From positions 21,979,559 through 22,043,558 of the forward strand of contig NC_056041.1 of assembly GCF_004379255.2 (NCBI RefSeq): a stretch of DNA of 64,000 nucleotides, given 5' to 3'. Under the pieces are notes generated by a model. The model ran no database searches. It saw only the letters and a program-made list of their open reading frames with translations, and was not told where the DNA came from. Position numbers and translations under genes: made by a program. Source of the stretch: Salvia splendens (Eukaryota > Streptophyta > Magnoliopsida > Lamiales > Lamiaceae). Positions 1 to 10,170 of the stretch are shown one piece after another. Within the stretch, counting starts at the first letter, position 1. Each line of letters starts with the position of its first letter.

Positions 1-17
1 CCAAGACAATAGTAGAC

Positions 18-3000
18 ATGGCCGAGGGGACAATTTGCATTGATTTCCATGGAGAGAAATTTACTTTTGATATCAATGAGGCCATGAAGAAACCTATTGA
101 TTCTGAAAACTTGTGCTATGTTGATGTGATTGACCCCCTTGTCCAAGATTTTCTTGAGACCGAACTATTGCAAGAGAAGCTCCAAGCTTTAGATGTTTAT
201 GAGCAGGCGGACATAGAAGCTGCTGCATGGTGTGATCTGATCAGTAGCCAAGGGTTAACCGATGAAGAGATAGAGGGAGTAATTAAGGACTTCTGCCAGA
301 AATCAGAATTTATTGGAGCCACAGGGGCCAAGCTACCAGTCAGTATAGAGGAATCTTTAGAGGGAGAAATAGAGAAAGAATGAGAGGCTGAGAAAAACCC
401 TCTACCCGAAGACACGCTTCCACCCCAAGTTGAGCTGAAGAAATTGCCATCGAATTTGAAGTATGCCTTCCTCGGAGAGGAGAACTCATATCCGGTGATC
501 ATCAGCAGCAGCCTTACAAAGGAACAAGAGGCAAGGCTATTGACTGTGTTGAGTAAGAACAAGAAAGCAATTGGATGGAGCCTTACAGATTTAGTGGGAA
601 TAAGTCCCGATGTATGCATGCACCACATCAGGCTGGAAGAGGGAGCAAAGGCACATCGAGATGCCCAAAGGAAGGTAAACCCCGACATGCGAGAAGAAAT
701 ATTGAAGGAAATCTTGAAATTATTGTCGCTAGGGATTATCTATTCAGTGTCAGATAGTGAGTGGGTCAGCCTGATCCACATGGTCCCAAAGAAGTCGGGA
801 ATCCAAGTCGTTCAAAATGAGAGGAATGAGCTGATCCCAACGAGGCTGGTCACGGGTTGGCGAATGTGCATCGATTACCGTAAGCTAAATAATGCGACCA
901 GGAAGGACCATTTTCCCTTGCCTTTCATCGACCAAATGTTGGAGAGATTAGCTGGGAAAAAGTACTTTTGTTTTCTAGATGGGTACAACGGATACTTCCA
1001 AATTTACGTAGATCCTGAAGACCAGGATAAGACCACCTTCACTTGCCCATTCGGAACCTATGCATACAGGCGCATGCCTTTCGGCTTATGTAACGCTCCA
1101 GGTACGTTTCAACGATGTATGATGAGCATATTCTCTGATCTGATTGAGGAATGTATAGAGATATTCATGGATGACTTCACGGTCTACGGAGACTCTTTCG
1201 ACTCATGCCTTCATCATTTGGACGTAGTTCTAGAAATGTGTCAAGCAAAAAGTCTGGTTTTGAATTTTGAGAAGTGCCATTTTATGGTCACCGAAGGGAT
1301 AGTTTTAGGACACGTGGTCTCAGAAAGAGGAATCCAGGTGGATCGAGCCAAGGTGGATGTTATATCCAAATTACCATTCCCTACTGATCAGAAGGGGTTA
1401 AGAGGTTTTCTAGGGCACGCCGGATTTTATCGAAGATTTATCAAGGATTTCTCCAAGATCGCCCAACCCCTTACCCGACTTCTTCATAATGAAGTGGAGT
1501 TCGTTTTTGATGAGCAATGCAAGGCCGCTTTCAACCTTCTCAAGGAAAAGCTGATATCCGCACCTATCATACGGGCTCCTGACTGGGACTACCCTTTCGA
1601 AGTAATGTGCGATGCCAGCGATTATGCAGTGGGAGCCGTACTGGGTCAGAAGATCGATGGGAAGAGGTACGTAATTTTTTATGCCTCTAAGACTCTGAAT
1701 CAAGCCCAGCGGAATTACGATACCACTGAAAAAGAGATGCTGGCAGTGGTGTATTCTTTCGACAAGTTCCGGCCATATTTGTTAGGATCCAAGGTCATCG
1801 TTTATACTGACCACGCAGCGATTAAGTATCTGATTGCCAAGAAAGAATCCAAACCCCGTTTGATCCGATGGGTCCTCTTGTTACAAGAATTTGATTGGGC
1901 GGTGGAAGATAAGAGATGAGTCGAGAACAAGGTGGTGGACCATTTGAGTAGAACAGTGCAAGATGGAAACAGCGAAGAGGTGCACGACAAGTTTCCAAAG
2001 GAGCATTTATGCGAGGTAATTTTTGAAGTCAGGAAGATTGACTGGGAAGGAGTGATGAAGCTTACTGGCCAGTATGATACAGGAAAAGGAAAGGAGAATG
2101 TAGGGCAAGAACCATGGTATGCAGACTTAGCCAACTATCTGGTGACTGGAGAACTTCCAGAAATGCCGAGTATTACTAAGGCCCAAAGAATGAAGATCAA
2201 GAGTGAGACAAAATACTACTTTTGGGACGACCCCTATCTGTGGAGAGTGGGATCCGATCAAGTGATAAGGAGGTGCGTTCCTGACTGGGAGCAAAGAGAC
2301 GTTCTGATCCATTGCCACTCGTTAGCATGTGGAGGACATTTCGGATCCAAGAAGACGGCAAGGAAGATTTTGGATAGCGGCTTCTATTGGCCAACCCTCA
2401 ACAAAGATGCGTACGAGTTCTGCAGAAGTTGTGAGCGCTATCAACTGACCGGTGGGATATCTGCGAAAGACGAGATGCCCCAGGTTCCGATAATTGTATG
2501 TGAATTGTTCGACATTTGGGGAATGGACTTCATGGGTCTGTTTCCTTCATCCTATGGCAATTTGTATATCTTAGTCGCGGTGGATTACGTCTCCAAATGG
2601 ATAGAAGCCAAGGCCACGAGCACTTGTGAAGCAAAGGAGGTGGCCAAGTTATTAAAGAGTCATATCTTCAGCCGGTTCGGAGTTCCGAGGGCGATCATAT
2701 CTGATCAAGGTACACACTTCTGTAATCGCACGATTGAGGCCTTAATGAAAAAATACGGTGTGCACCACATACTTTCGAGTCCCTACCATCCGCAAGCTAA
2801 CGGTCAGGCGGAGATTTCTAACCGCGAGATCAAGAAGATTCTGGAGAAAACTGTAAATCCTTCTAGGAAGGATTGGAGTGTGAGGTTAGAAGATGCTCTC
2901 TGAGCATACCGAACAGCCTACAAGACCCTATAGAGATGTCCCCATATCGGATCGTTTTTGGGAAGATGTGCCATTTACCGGTTGGAATTGAACACCGGGC

Positions 3001-3421
3001 ATACTGGGCAGTACAGAAAGTGAATATGGATGCTACAGCCTGTGAAGAGGAAAGGAAGCTGCAGCTTCAGGAGCTTGAGGAACTTAGATTGGAGTCGTTC
3101 GATTCCGCCATGTGGTACAAGGAGCGAACTAAATTGTGGCATGATAGAAATCTGAGAACCAAGGAGCTCCATGTAGGCCAGAAAGTACTACTCTTCCAGT
3201 CAAGGTTGAAGCTCATGCCTGGGAAACTCAAATCGAAATGGACAGGACCTTATGTCATCAACTCACTCCGTTCCAATGGAGCAGTAGAAATTTCAGAGAG
3301 TCTTCCTAACTCTGAACCTTTTATTGTGAATGGGCATAGGCTCAAGGTATTTAGAGACAACAGTGATGTGGCTGTAGTGGATGAAATTCCACTACAACCA
3401 CGTACCTTGGCCACATACTGA
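18..3421 (+). pseudogene. Athila-type pol polyprotein (RT, RNase H, integrase), decayed
   Basis: One ancestral frame runs from the window start to about 2925, then shifts by one base. Reverse transcriptase lies at about 800-1400, with [19 protein letters not shown] and the catalytic FMDD at 1164-1175. RNase H follows, with the CDAS motif near 1610 and YTDHAA near 1803. Integrase has an HHCC zinc finger at about 2304-2440, the catalytic aspartates near 2525 and 2700 (SDQGTHF), and the glutamate near 2813. A chromodomain-less C-terminal part ends at 3421. In-frame TGA codons sit at 381-383, 1917-1919 and 2901-2903, and a one-base loss near 2925-2930 moves the last 160 codons to another frame. 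The enzyme would have copied and integrated element cDNA; this copy cannot make it. Confidence 0.9.
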
Positions 3422-4069
3422 CCAGTAGGATAGGAATTTAGAATTCCACTGGGCCAATTCTTTTGAAAGTCTACACTTACTGGCCAAGTAGAATTCTAAA
3501 TTGCCTAGAAAAAGATGTAAATATTGTGAATATGTGGTAGTTAACTGATTTAAACCTTTGCATGTTAATGTTTAGAAAACCCAAAAATATTTTCGGGCCT
3601 TAATTATTATTTTGAAGTAAGCATTGACCACGAGATTGCTTATTTGGTGCTATTTCAACTTTTATTTAAGTGTCCATTTGAATTATTTTCCTTATTAGGC
3701 AAGTATAGGGGGAATTATGGAGAGGACGAAAATTTGAATTAAGGTTTGTGCAGCTTTTGCAGGGTGGCAGCGGCTGGAAGAGGCGCGTGAGCAAAGAGAG
3801 GAGACACGCCAGCCAATCAGGAGCTGGCATTCTCAACCAACTCTCCTTTGAAACGACGCGACCGGATACCTCCCATAGCCGGTTACAACTACCCACAACT
3901 GCCCTCTCTTTTCCTCATTTAACCATACCGTCTTCACCTTTCTCCTTCACAAACCCTCATTTTCATTTTCACTTTTAAAAATTTTCTTCCATCTCGCCCA
4001 GAAATTAAACTCTAAAACTCCACAAACACCAACCCCCACATTATACCCGGAATCTCACAGATCTAAGAC
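3422..4069 (+). other. Spacer between pol and third frame of the Athila element
   Basis: No coding sequence is evident. The segment opens with TGACCAGTAGGATA at 3419, a motif seen again in the 3' region of the element. It ends in a pyrimidine-rich stretch of about 150 bp before the ATG at 4070, which could be leader or splice-acceptor sequence for the downstream frame. That role is inference. Confidence 0.4.
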
Positions 4070-5892
4070 ATGGGAAAGAAAGCACGAGCAACAAAAATCA
4101 AACCCACTTCAACCCGTAGGGAAGAACGGCCACCGAGCCCACAACCACCGCCGCGGGAAGAACAGCCACCGAGCCCACAACCACAACCGCAAACTTCAGA
4201 GCCGACTCCTCAAGCGCCAACAATGGTCTCCTTGGAAGCAATGGCGGCGTTTCTTCGACAGCAGGACCCTAATAGGGATTGGTCGGCGGCGCTGACCGGT
4301 TTTGGTCAAATCGGGAGACAAAAGAGAGTAATCGGAGAAAATCCTTCGGAACCGATTGTACCAGCTACAGCAACACTCCCCACCTCCATTGCGACTTCCT
4401 CCGAAATTCCACCAGAAAGAGAAGCTCCATCGACTACCGCACCACCTGAGTCCTCGGAACCCTCAGAAACTCCACAACACAGTGATTCAATGGAGATTGA
4501 CCCCATTTCCGCTCATTACGATTCCGACTCGGAAGAATGTGAAGCGAGGAAAGGTCGGGAACAGAGGAACCTACAGGGGGAAGTCGGATCGAAGAGAACG
4601 CTGACGGCGGAAGTCGTTCCCCGAAAAGTGGCGAGGGAGGAGATAGATCTGAACGAATCAGCCAAGAAGTAGGGCCTAATGACCGATGAGGAATTTCAGG
4701 CTATTTTAGATGATGTCAATCGGATGGAAGATGACACTGCCGTGGTGGCTGAGGGGCTAGACCTCGCATCACGAGCAGTAGGAGAGAGTGAAGAAGCCGA
4801 AGAAGGAAACCGCTCGGAAAACCAAGCTAGGGAAGAAGAGATTATGCCGGAATCACCCCAGCCAGAAGCAGAGAGGGGTGATACATCTATTGAAGCACAG
4901 GAAACGAAAGCAAAAGAAACAGAAGCAAGACCAGAATTACCCAACCCAGTGGCACCTCCGGTGACAAAACCGAAGGCCATCAAGAGGAAGTTGGTGTTGA
5001 AGGGCGAACCGCGAACCTAAGGCTAGACAGCCAAAGCCGCAAAGGGTATCTCAACGATGCTTAGGGAAGTGGGCAGCTAGTAAGGCGAAGCCGAACACAG
5101 AGGCAGATCCCGTGGAGATCTTGAGTGAAGAAGAGAGGACCACTCCCACAAAACCTGGGGAGGAGTCTTTACATGTTACTGACCTAGAGGATATTGCAAT
5201 GGAAACCGAAGCGGTCTCTCCAACACTGAGTGGCCAAGGTGAAGAGGCTGACGGGATGGCTGAGGGTCTGGACCTCGCATCCAGGTTAGTAGGCCACAAG
5301 GAGACCAGTCCTACTACCCAGGATCTATTTTCGACACAAGCTGAGAAGGAACCTGAAGAAGAGAAAGACAAGGATGACGGATAGGAAGTTAGATACCGTG
5401 AAGAGAGAAAACAAAAAGGGAAGGCCCCTATGAAGAAGAAGCCCAGCAACAAGAAGCCACGTACAGTGAACACTGGCATAGTCCTTACTGAGTCAGTTCA
5501 GCGAGTCCAGGAACACCGGAGGGAGCAAAGTGATAGCGAATACGCTGCCAGCGAGGAATCAGCCTCCGACAGCGATATCTCTTTGGAGGATGAGGAGTAC
5601 GCCGAACAACAACTTCTGGATGATCATCGGGAGTTAGTCCACCCACCGGTAGAGAGACTGAGGTACCGGCGCTGGACAGTGGACCTTACTGATGATCTGG
5701 TGGAGGAGATGAAGCTTTTCGACTCGAAGGAGCTACAGAAAGTTTTCGATAGCAAGGATGAAGGGAGTAAGCAGGTGAAGAGCGGAAAGGTACTTCATAT
5801 TCCTTCTTTAGATGAGTTGGGTGCCCGCGGGCAATTTCTCTCTTATTTGCACGCGTTAGGTTTTGAGTGGTTGTTGGAGAATGGGGATCCGA

Positions 5893-5908
5893 GTGTCCCG
5901 GTTAGGTT
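5893..5908. repeat. Target site duplication of the LINE, left copy
   Basis: The 16-bp sequence is identical to 9640-9655. Removing the LINE and one copy rejoins the Athila third frame. Confidence 0.93.
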
Positions 5909-8900
5909 TTTTTTTTTTTTTTTTTCCTCAAACACCATCACGGCGGGGGGTTAAGGCGGACCCCCAACCTGTATATATCAAAAAACACCAAACGAACATA
6001 CATCAGACGAGCCCAAAAGTGACTCGGTCCGCACGAGAGATACAAAACACAAGAGCTAACTAAGCTACTATGGTATCCCCACAGACCGGGTACTAACCAT
6101 CTAACTAAAGAGAGAAAAAACATAACAAAGCTATACATCATAACAAATCCAAAGGAAAACAAAAAACCATAAATCAAAACAACGAACCAAGTGAAGAAGT
6201 CATCCATCTCGATATCTGAATCTGAAGTTTGGATAGCCCAACTGGTCCATCCTGACGAGAGACTTCAAATACCGAGGCGCTGAATCCGCATCATAGAAAG
6301 TGATGGCAGGGGTCTGGAGCCCCCTACCTGCCAAAAAGTCTGCTGGCCGGTTGCCCTCACGAAAGATGTGAGAGAACATATACTGTATCTGTGCGAGCAA
6401 AGTACGAATGCGAGCCATGTGATGTCTCACATCCGCTGCTCCTCCGCGTCCTGAAGTGAACACCGCGACCACTGCTGCCGCATCCATCTCGACCCAAACC
6501 TGCGAGGAGAACTGCATAGCCAGTGTCAACCCGTGAAGAAGAGCTAAAAGCTCCGCCTCGAAGGCCGACCCAGCTACAAGAGGCGTACAAAAGGCCCCCA
6601 AGAGAGAACCGTCTGAACCCCGAACCACTCCCCCACCGCCTGCCTGTCCCGTCGAGCTAGTAAAGGCCCCGTCGGTGTTCAGCTTCACCCAAGGATCGTC
6701 GGGTGGATGCCAAAGCACTTGCAAGGACCTCAGAACTCGCCGGTGAGGAGGAGCCAAAGGCATGAAGTCAACGGCCGGGGTGCAACCGCGCCAATGAAGG
6801 GGGACTAGCACACCCGCCGCCACCAAGATCCGCAGGTGCCGAACAACCTGCCAAATAACATGTGAAGAACGAAAAGAAATGCCACGATGCTTGCAGCTAT
6901 TCCTCTCCGTCCAGATAAACCAGTATACCAAACAGGGAATAATGAAGCTGATGTGCAAGGCGGTGGCCCTGTGAGAGGACCTCCACCAAAAACCTAATCT
7001 ATGTGCAATATCAGTGCACGTGTGAATGTGTGTGCTGATGTAGGGGAACCAGCCGTCGAAGTAATCCCAAACCGATCTCGCCAGAGGACTCGACACAAAC
7101 AAATGCTGAAACGACTCGACTGAAAAAGAAGAGACACAACACAGACACTTGGATGCAAGAGAGATACCACGACTCTGAACATAACACTCGACTGGGACCC
7201 TGTGGAGGAGGAGGCGCCAGATGAAGACAGAGATGGTCGGGGTCAGCCCAGCATTCCAAACCATGCGAAGTCCGAAATGTCTAGGGGACCGTGTCCGGAT
7301 GAGCTCCCAAGCAGAGGCCGTCGAGAACTCGCCATCGCCAGTGAGGCTCCATCGCATCACATCCCGCCTGCCCACCTCAATCGGAACCGCCGTGATAATA
7401 TCCAACACATGCAAAGGCGCACCATACATAGCCAAATAATCATGCAGTTTATCAACATGCCAAGTATGATCACGCCAAAACCTAGAGACCTCAGCGGCAG
7501 GAAGATCCGTCCCAGGCGGACAATAGGTCCTAAGGGGGCGATCCCCGACCCACACGTCGTCCCAGAAACTAATCCCCCCTTCGCCTAGGGACCACCTAAT
7601 GAGACCATGAACCTGACCCCTAATGTCCGTGAGACGATGCCAGATAGGACTATCATGCACAGAGTAAGGAGAAATGAAAGCACGACCAACATGGAAACAA
7701 TACTTGCGCATGGTGAACTGCGCCCAAAGAGAATCCTGCGCGAGAAATCTCCACCAGAGCTTGATGCTGAAAGATTTGACGACCTCGCGGAAACGACGGA
7801 CACCGAGGCCCCCCTCATCCAGCGGCAGGCAAATCTTCTTCTTCCAGCTAACCCAGTGAATCTTCCTCTGCTCCCCGACCGTGCCCCAAAAAAACCGGGC
7901 TAAGATCTGCTCCAACTCCCTCATCCAATACTCAAACGGCTTCAGGACCTGGAAGATGTGAAGAGGGATGGTGACAAGGGTGCTCTTGATCAGAGCGAGG
8001 CGCCCTCCGAGAGAAAGATGTCTGTGAGACCAACTGTGAATCCGGTCTACCATCTTCTGTCGGATATCTAATAGGTAGGCGGCCTTCAGCCCCCCCTTAT
8101 AGATAGGGACACCAAGGTAAGTGAAGGGGAGGGATCCCTGTTGGAATCCACTCGCCTCTGCCACCTCAGCCGCCCAAGCGTCGAACTTCTCAAAGAGGTA
8201 AAAGTGACTCTTTCCCCTGTTCACCATCTGACCCGACACGGCAGAATAGTGCTCGAGACAATGAACCAGTCTCTCCACGGACTGTCTGTGCGCCCTGACA
8301 AAAATGACAACGTCATCGGCATAAGACAAATGGGATATGGTCGGCGCGCGCCTAGCACATCTATACTCCATATCTGGATGAGTGTCCACAAGCCTGTTCA
8401 AGCTCCTCGACAGATAATCTGCAGCAAGCACGAACAGCGACGGCGAAAGCGGGTCTCCCTGGCGAAGTCCCCTCGTAGACTGGAAGAAACCTGCCGGAGC
8501 CCCGTTCACGAGCACTGAAAACCAGCATGAAGAGATGCATCGATCGACCATACTCACCCAGCCCGGCGGGAATCCCATCCTCTCAAGTACCAGGAGGAGG
8601 AAAGGCCACTGCACTCGATCATAGGCCTTAGCCATATCTAGCTTGAGGGCCAGATTAGGCGAGTTTGCCTTCTGAATGAGCGACCTGCCGATGTCGTGAA
8701 TCAGTTCCTGAGCCAAGAGCACGTTATCACTAAGCAAGCGACCCTTTACAAAACCGCTCTGGTTCGGCGCCACAACCTGAGGAAGCAGCGGCGCCAAACG
8801 CGATGTCAAGATCTTGGTGATGATCTTGTTGGTCACGTTGCAAAGGCTAATCGGCCTGTACTCTGCCCAGGTCGCCGGGCTTGCCTTCTTCGGCAAGAGT

Positions 8901-9639
8901 ATGATGGTCGTCGCCGTGAAGCTACGGGGCATGGGCGCTCCTAAGAAGAAGTCCGCCACAGCTGCCACCACCTCTGCTCCAACGATGTCCCAACAGTGCT
9001 GGAAGAAAAGAGACGAGAAGCCATCCGGTCCCGAGGCGCTGTCCCCACTGATGGCAAAGACCGCCGCCCTCACCTCATCGTAGCCGGGGACTGCACAGAG
9101 GCCCTCGCTGTCTACATCCTCTGGGAGACCGCGCAGTAGATCTAGGTCCGGCTGCTCCAAGTGCGCAACGTCTGACGTGAGCAGCCGCTGGAAGTAGTCA
9201 ACCGCCGACTGTCTGATATCATCCTCCGACGTGAGAGTCTGTCCTCCTGCCTGAATGGCGTGAATCCGGGACTTCACCCGCTTCTGTCGCACCCAACCGT
9301 GGAAGAATTTGGAATTCCTTTCGCCTTCTGCCGCCCACCGAATGGCAGCCTTCTGCTTCCAGAAATCCTCCTCCATCCTAGTGCAGAGTACGTAGAGAGC
9401 GGTGCATCGGCTAAGCTCACTCCTGTGGGCTCCTGTCGGGTCCCCGTCGTAAGCCGCCTGCGCAGCGGCAACTGCCTCCTCCGCCTCCCTCAGCTTGTCA
9501 AAGATGTTCCCAAAGACCTCCCTGTTCCATCCCTTGAGAAAACCCTTAACTCTGCTGAGTTTGAACTGAAGATTAAGCATACCAAAGAAGCCCGTCTCCG
9601 CCGTCCACACTCTGGCAATCTCATCCCTGAAAGTGTGAT
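5909..9639 (-). mobile_element. 5'-truncated L1-like LINE inserted antisense in the Athila element
   Basis: The insertion is bounded by a 16-bp direct repeat, GTGTCCCGGTTAGGTT, at 5893-5908 and 9640-9655. A run of T at 5907-5925 is the poly(A) tail of a minus-strand element. The 3' UTR is about 5926-6199. The left (3') end is complete, but the 5' end lacks ORF1 and the endonuclease part of ORF2, the usual result of incomplete target-primed reverse transcription. The exact target repeat and uninterrupted reading frame indicate a recent event compared with the decayed Athila host. Confidence 0.93.
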
Positions 9640-9805
9640 GTGTCCCGGTTAGGTTAGCGAAGGAGTTTTTCACGACCTTTAGGTTTAAGGGCACAACTGA
9701 TCTAGATGAGGAATGTATCAGTTTTAGGTTGTTTGGCGGAGAGATACGGATGAGCTTGATTGAGTGAACCGTGCGTCTGGGAATGTGCAGTTTAGGGGAG
9801 GCCAT
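6200..9805 (-). CDS. LINE ORF2 remnant: reverse transcriptase, zinc-finger region and RNase H (open, chimeric N-terminus)
   Basis: The frame is open for 1,201 codons. Residues 1-55 come from antisense Athila sequence beyond the target repeat, and the LINE part starts near residue 56. Reverse transcriptase spans about residues 255-520, with the first catalytic Asp in LKLDMAKAYDRV (about 390) and SYADD at about 494-498. A thumb and zf-RVT-like region follow. A complete RNase H domain lies at about 1040-1160 (NTDGAF, FEAELLALLHGL, WVEMDAA, REGNRPADFLAG), as in plant L1 lineages. No endonuclease domain is present, so it is not autonomous. The ATG at 9805 was supplied by the host element, and there is no evidence that this chimera is expressed. 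Confidence 0.85.
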   Translation of the reverse strand: MASPKLHIPRRTVHSIKLIRISPPNNLKLIHSSSRSVVPLNLKVVKNSFANLTGTHHTFRDEIARVWTAETGFFGMLNLQFKLSRVKGFLKGWNREVFGNIFDKLREAEEAVAAAQAAYDGDPTGAHRSELSRCTALYVLCTRMEEDFWKQKAAIRWAAEGERNSKFFHGWVRQKRVKSRIHAIQAGGQTLTSEDDIRQSAVDYFQRLLTSDVAHLEQPDLDLLRGLPEDVDSEGLCAVPGYDEVRAAVFAISGDSASGPDGFSSLFFQHCWDIVGAEVVAAVADFFLGAPMPRSFTATTIILLPKKASPATWAEYRPISLCNVTNKIITKILTSRLAPLLPQVVAPNQSGFVKGRLLSDNVLLAQELIHDIGRSLIQKANSPNLALKLDMAKAYDRVQWPFLLLVLERMGFPPGWVSMVDRCISSCWFSVLVNGAPAGFFQSTRGLRQGDPLSPSLFVLAADYLSRSLNRLVDTHPDMEYRCARRAPTISHLSYADDVVIFVRAHRQSVERLVHCLEHYSAVSGQMVNRGKSHFYLFEKFDAWAAEVAEASGFQQGSLPFTYLGVPIYKGGLKAAYLLDIRQKMVDRIHSWSHRHLSLGGRLALIKSTLVTIPLHIFQVLKPFEYWMRELEQILARFFWGTVGEQRKIHWVSWKKKICLPLDEGGLGVRRFREVVKSFSIKLWWRFLAQDSLWAQFTMRKYCFHVGRAFISPYSVHDSPIWHRLTDIRGQVHGLIRWSLGEGGISFWDDVWVGDRPLRTYCPPGTDLPAAEVSRFWRDHTWHVDKLHDYLAMYGAPLHVLDIITAVPIEVGRRDVMRWSLTGDGEFSTASAWELIRTRSPRHFGLRMVWNAGLTPTISVFIWRLLLHRVPVECYVQSRGISLASKCLCCVSSFSVESFQHLFVSSPLARSVWDYFDGWFPYISTHIHTCTDIAHRLGFWWRSSHRATALHISFIIPCLVYWFIWTERNSCKHRGISFRSSHVIWQVVRHLRILVAAGVLVPLHWRGCTPAVDFMPLAPPHRRVLRSLQVLWHPPDDPWVKLNTDGAFTSSTGQAGGGGVVRGSDGSLLGAFCTPLVAGSAFEAELLALLHGLTLAMQFSSQVWVEMDAAAVVAVFTSGRGGAADVRHHMARIRTLLAQIQYMFSHIFREGNRPADFLAGRGLQTPAITFYDADSAPRYLKSLVRMDQLGYPNFRFRYRDG
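9640..9655. repeat. Target site duplication of the LINE, right copy
   Basis: It is identical over 16 bp to 5893-5908 and marks the 5' truncation point of the LINE. Confidence 0.93.
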
Positions 9806-10170
9806 AGGGCCTCAGTGGAGAAGTAGGGAGCGGGGAATTCCCCGCAGACATGTGGAATTTGAGCCCCCAGGAAGCCTGGGAGGAACTTACTCACCCTGAT
9901 GCAGGGCAATTCCAGTCCACTATTTCCCGTTCCGTTCATTTCAACAACCCAATCCTACGCCTAGTCCAGCTTTACCTGGATTTCAATTTGTTGGGGCAGT
10001 CGAACTCCGCTGTTAGGACATCGATGACGGAGTTATTTCTTCTCTGGTGCGCCAAGCATGGAAGGAAGTCGTATTCTAGGCCTTGGTTACTGGTCAGTAT
10101 GATGTGCGTAATTGATTATATCTGCAAAACAGTTGCTCAAAGTGTGCAGGTTGAGTGTTCTAGCCAGTAG

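Larger units (their letters stand above)
4070..10170 (+). pseudogene. Athila env-position/ORF1-like frame, broken and split by a LINE
   Basis: The first part (4070-5020) encodes a Pro/Glu/Ser-rich, low-complexity protein, ends in a stop at 4670-4672 and reopens in the same frame. Later pieces lie in other frames (5112-5384, 5430-5907). A phrase AEGLDLASR occurs twice (near 4750 and 5257), so part of the protein is an internal repeat. The recognisable folded region starts near 5660 (RYRRWTVDLTDDLVEEM) and is cut at 5908 by the LINE; it resumes at 9656 and reaches LVQLYLDFNLLGQ and TELFLLWCAKHG near 9960-10050. This resembles the Athila ORF1/putative plant transposon protein family. I place it by family resemblance; its function is unknown. 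Confidence 0.7.

Noticed and set aside
7202..9652. Several plus-strand frames of 80-130 codons
   Set aside because: They lie opposite the LINE reverse transcriptase, which is clearly coding on the minus strand.
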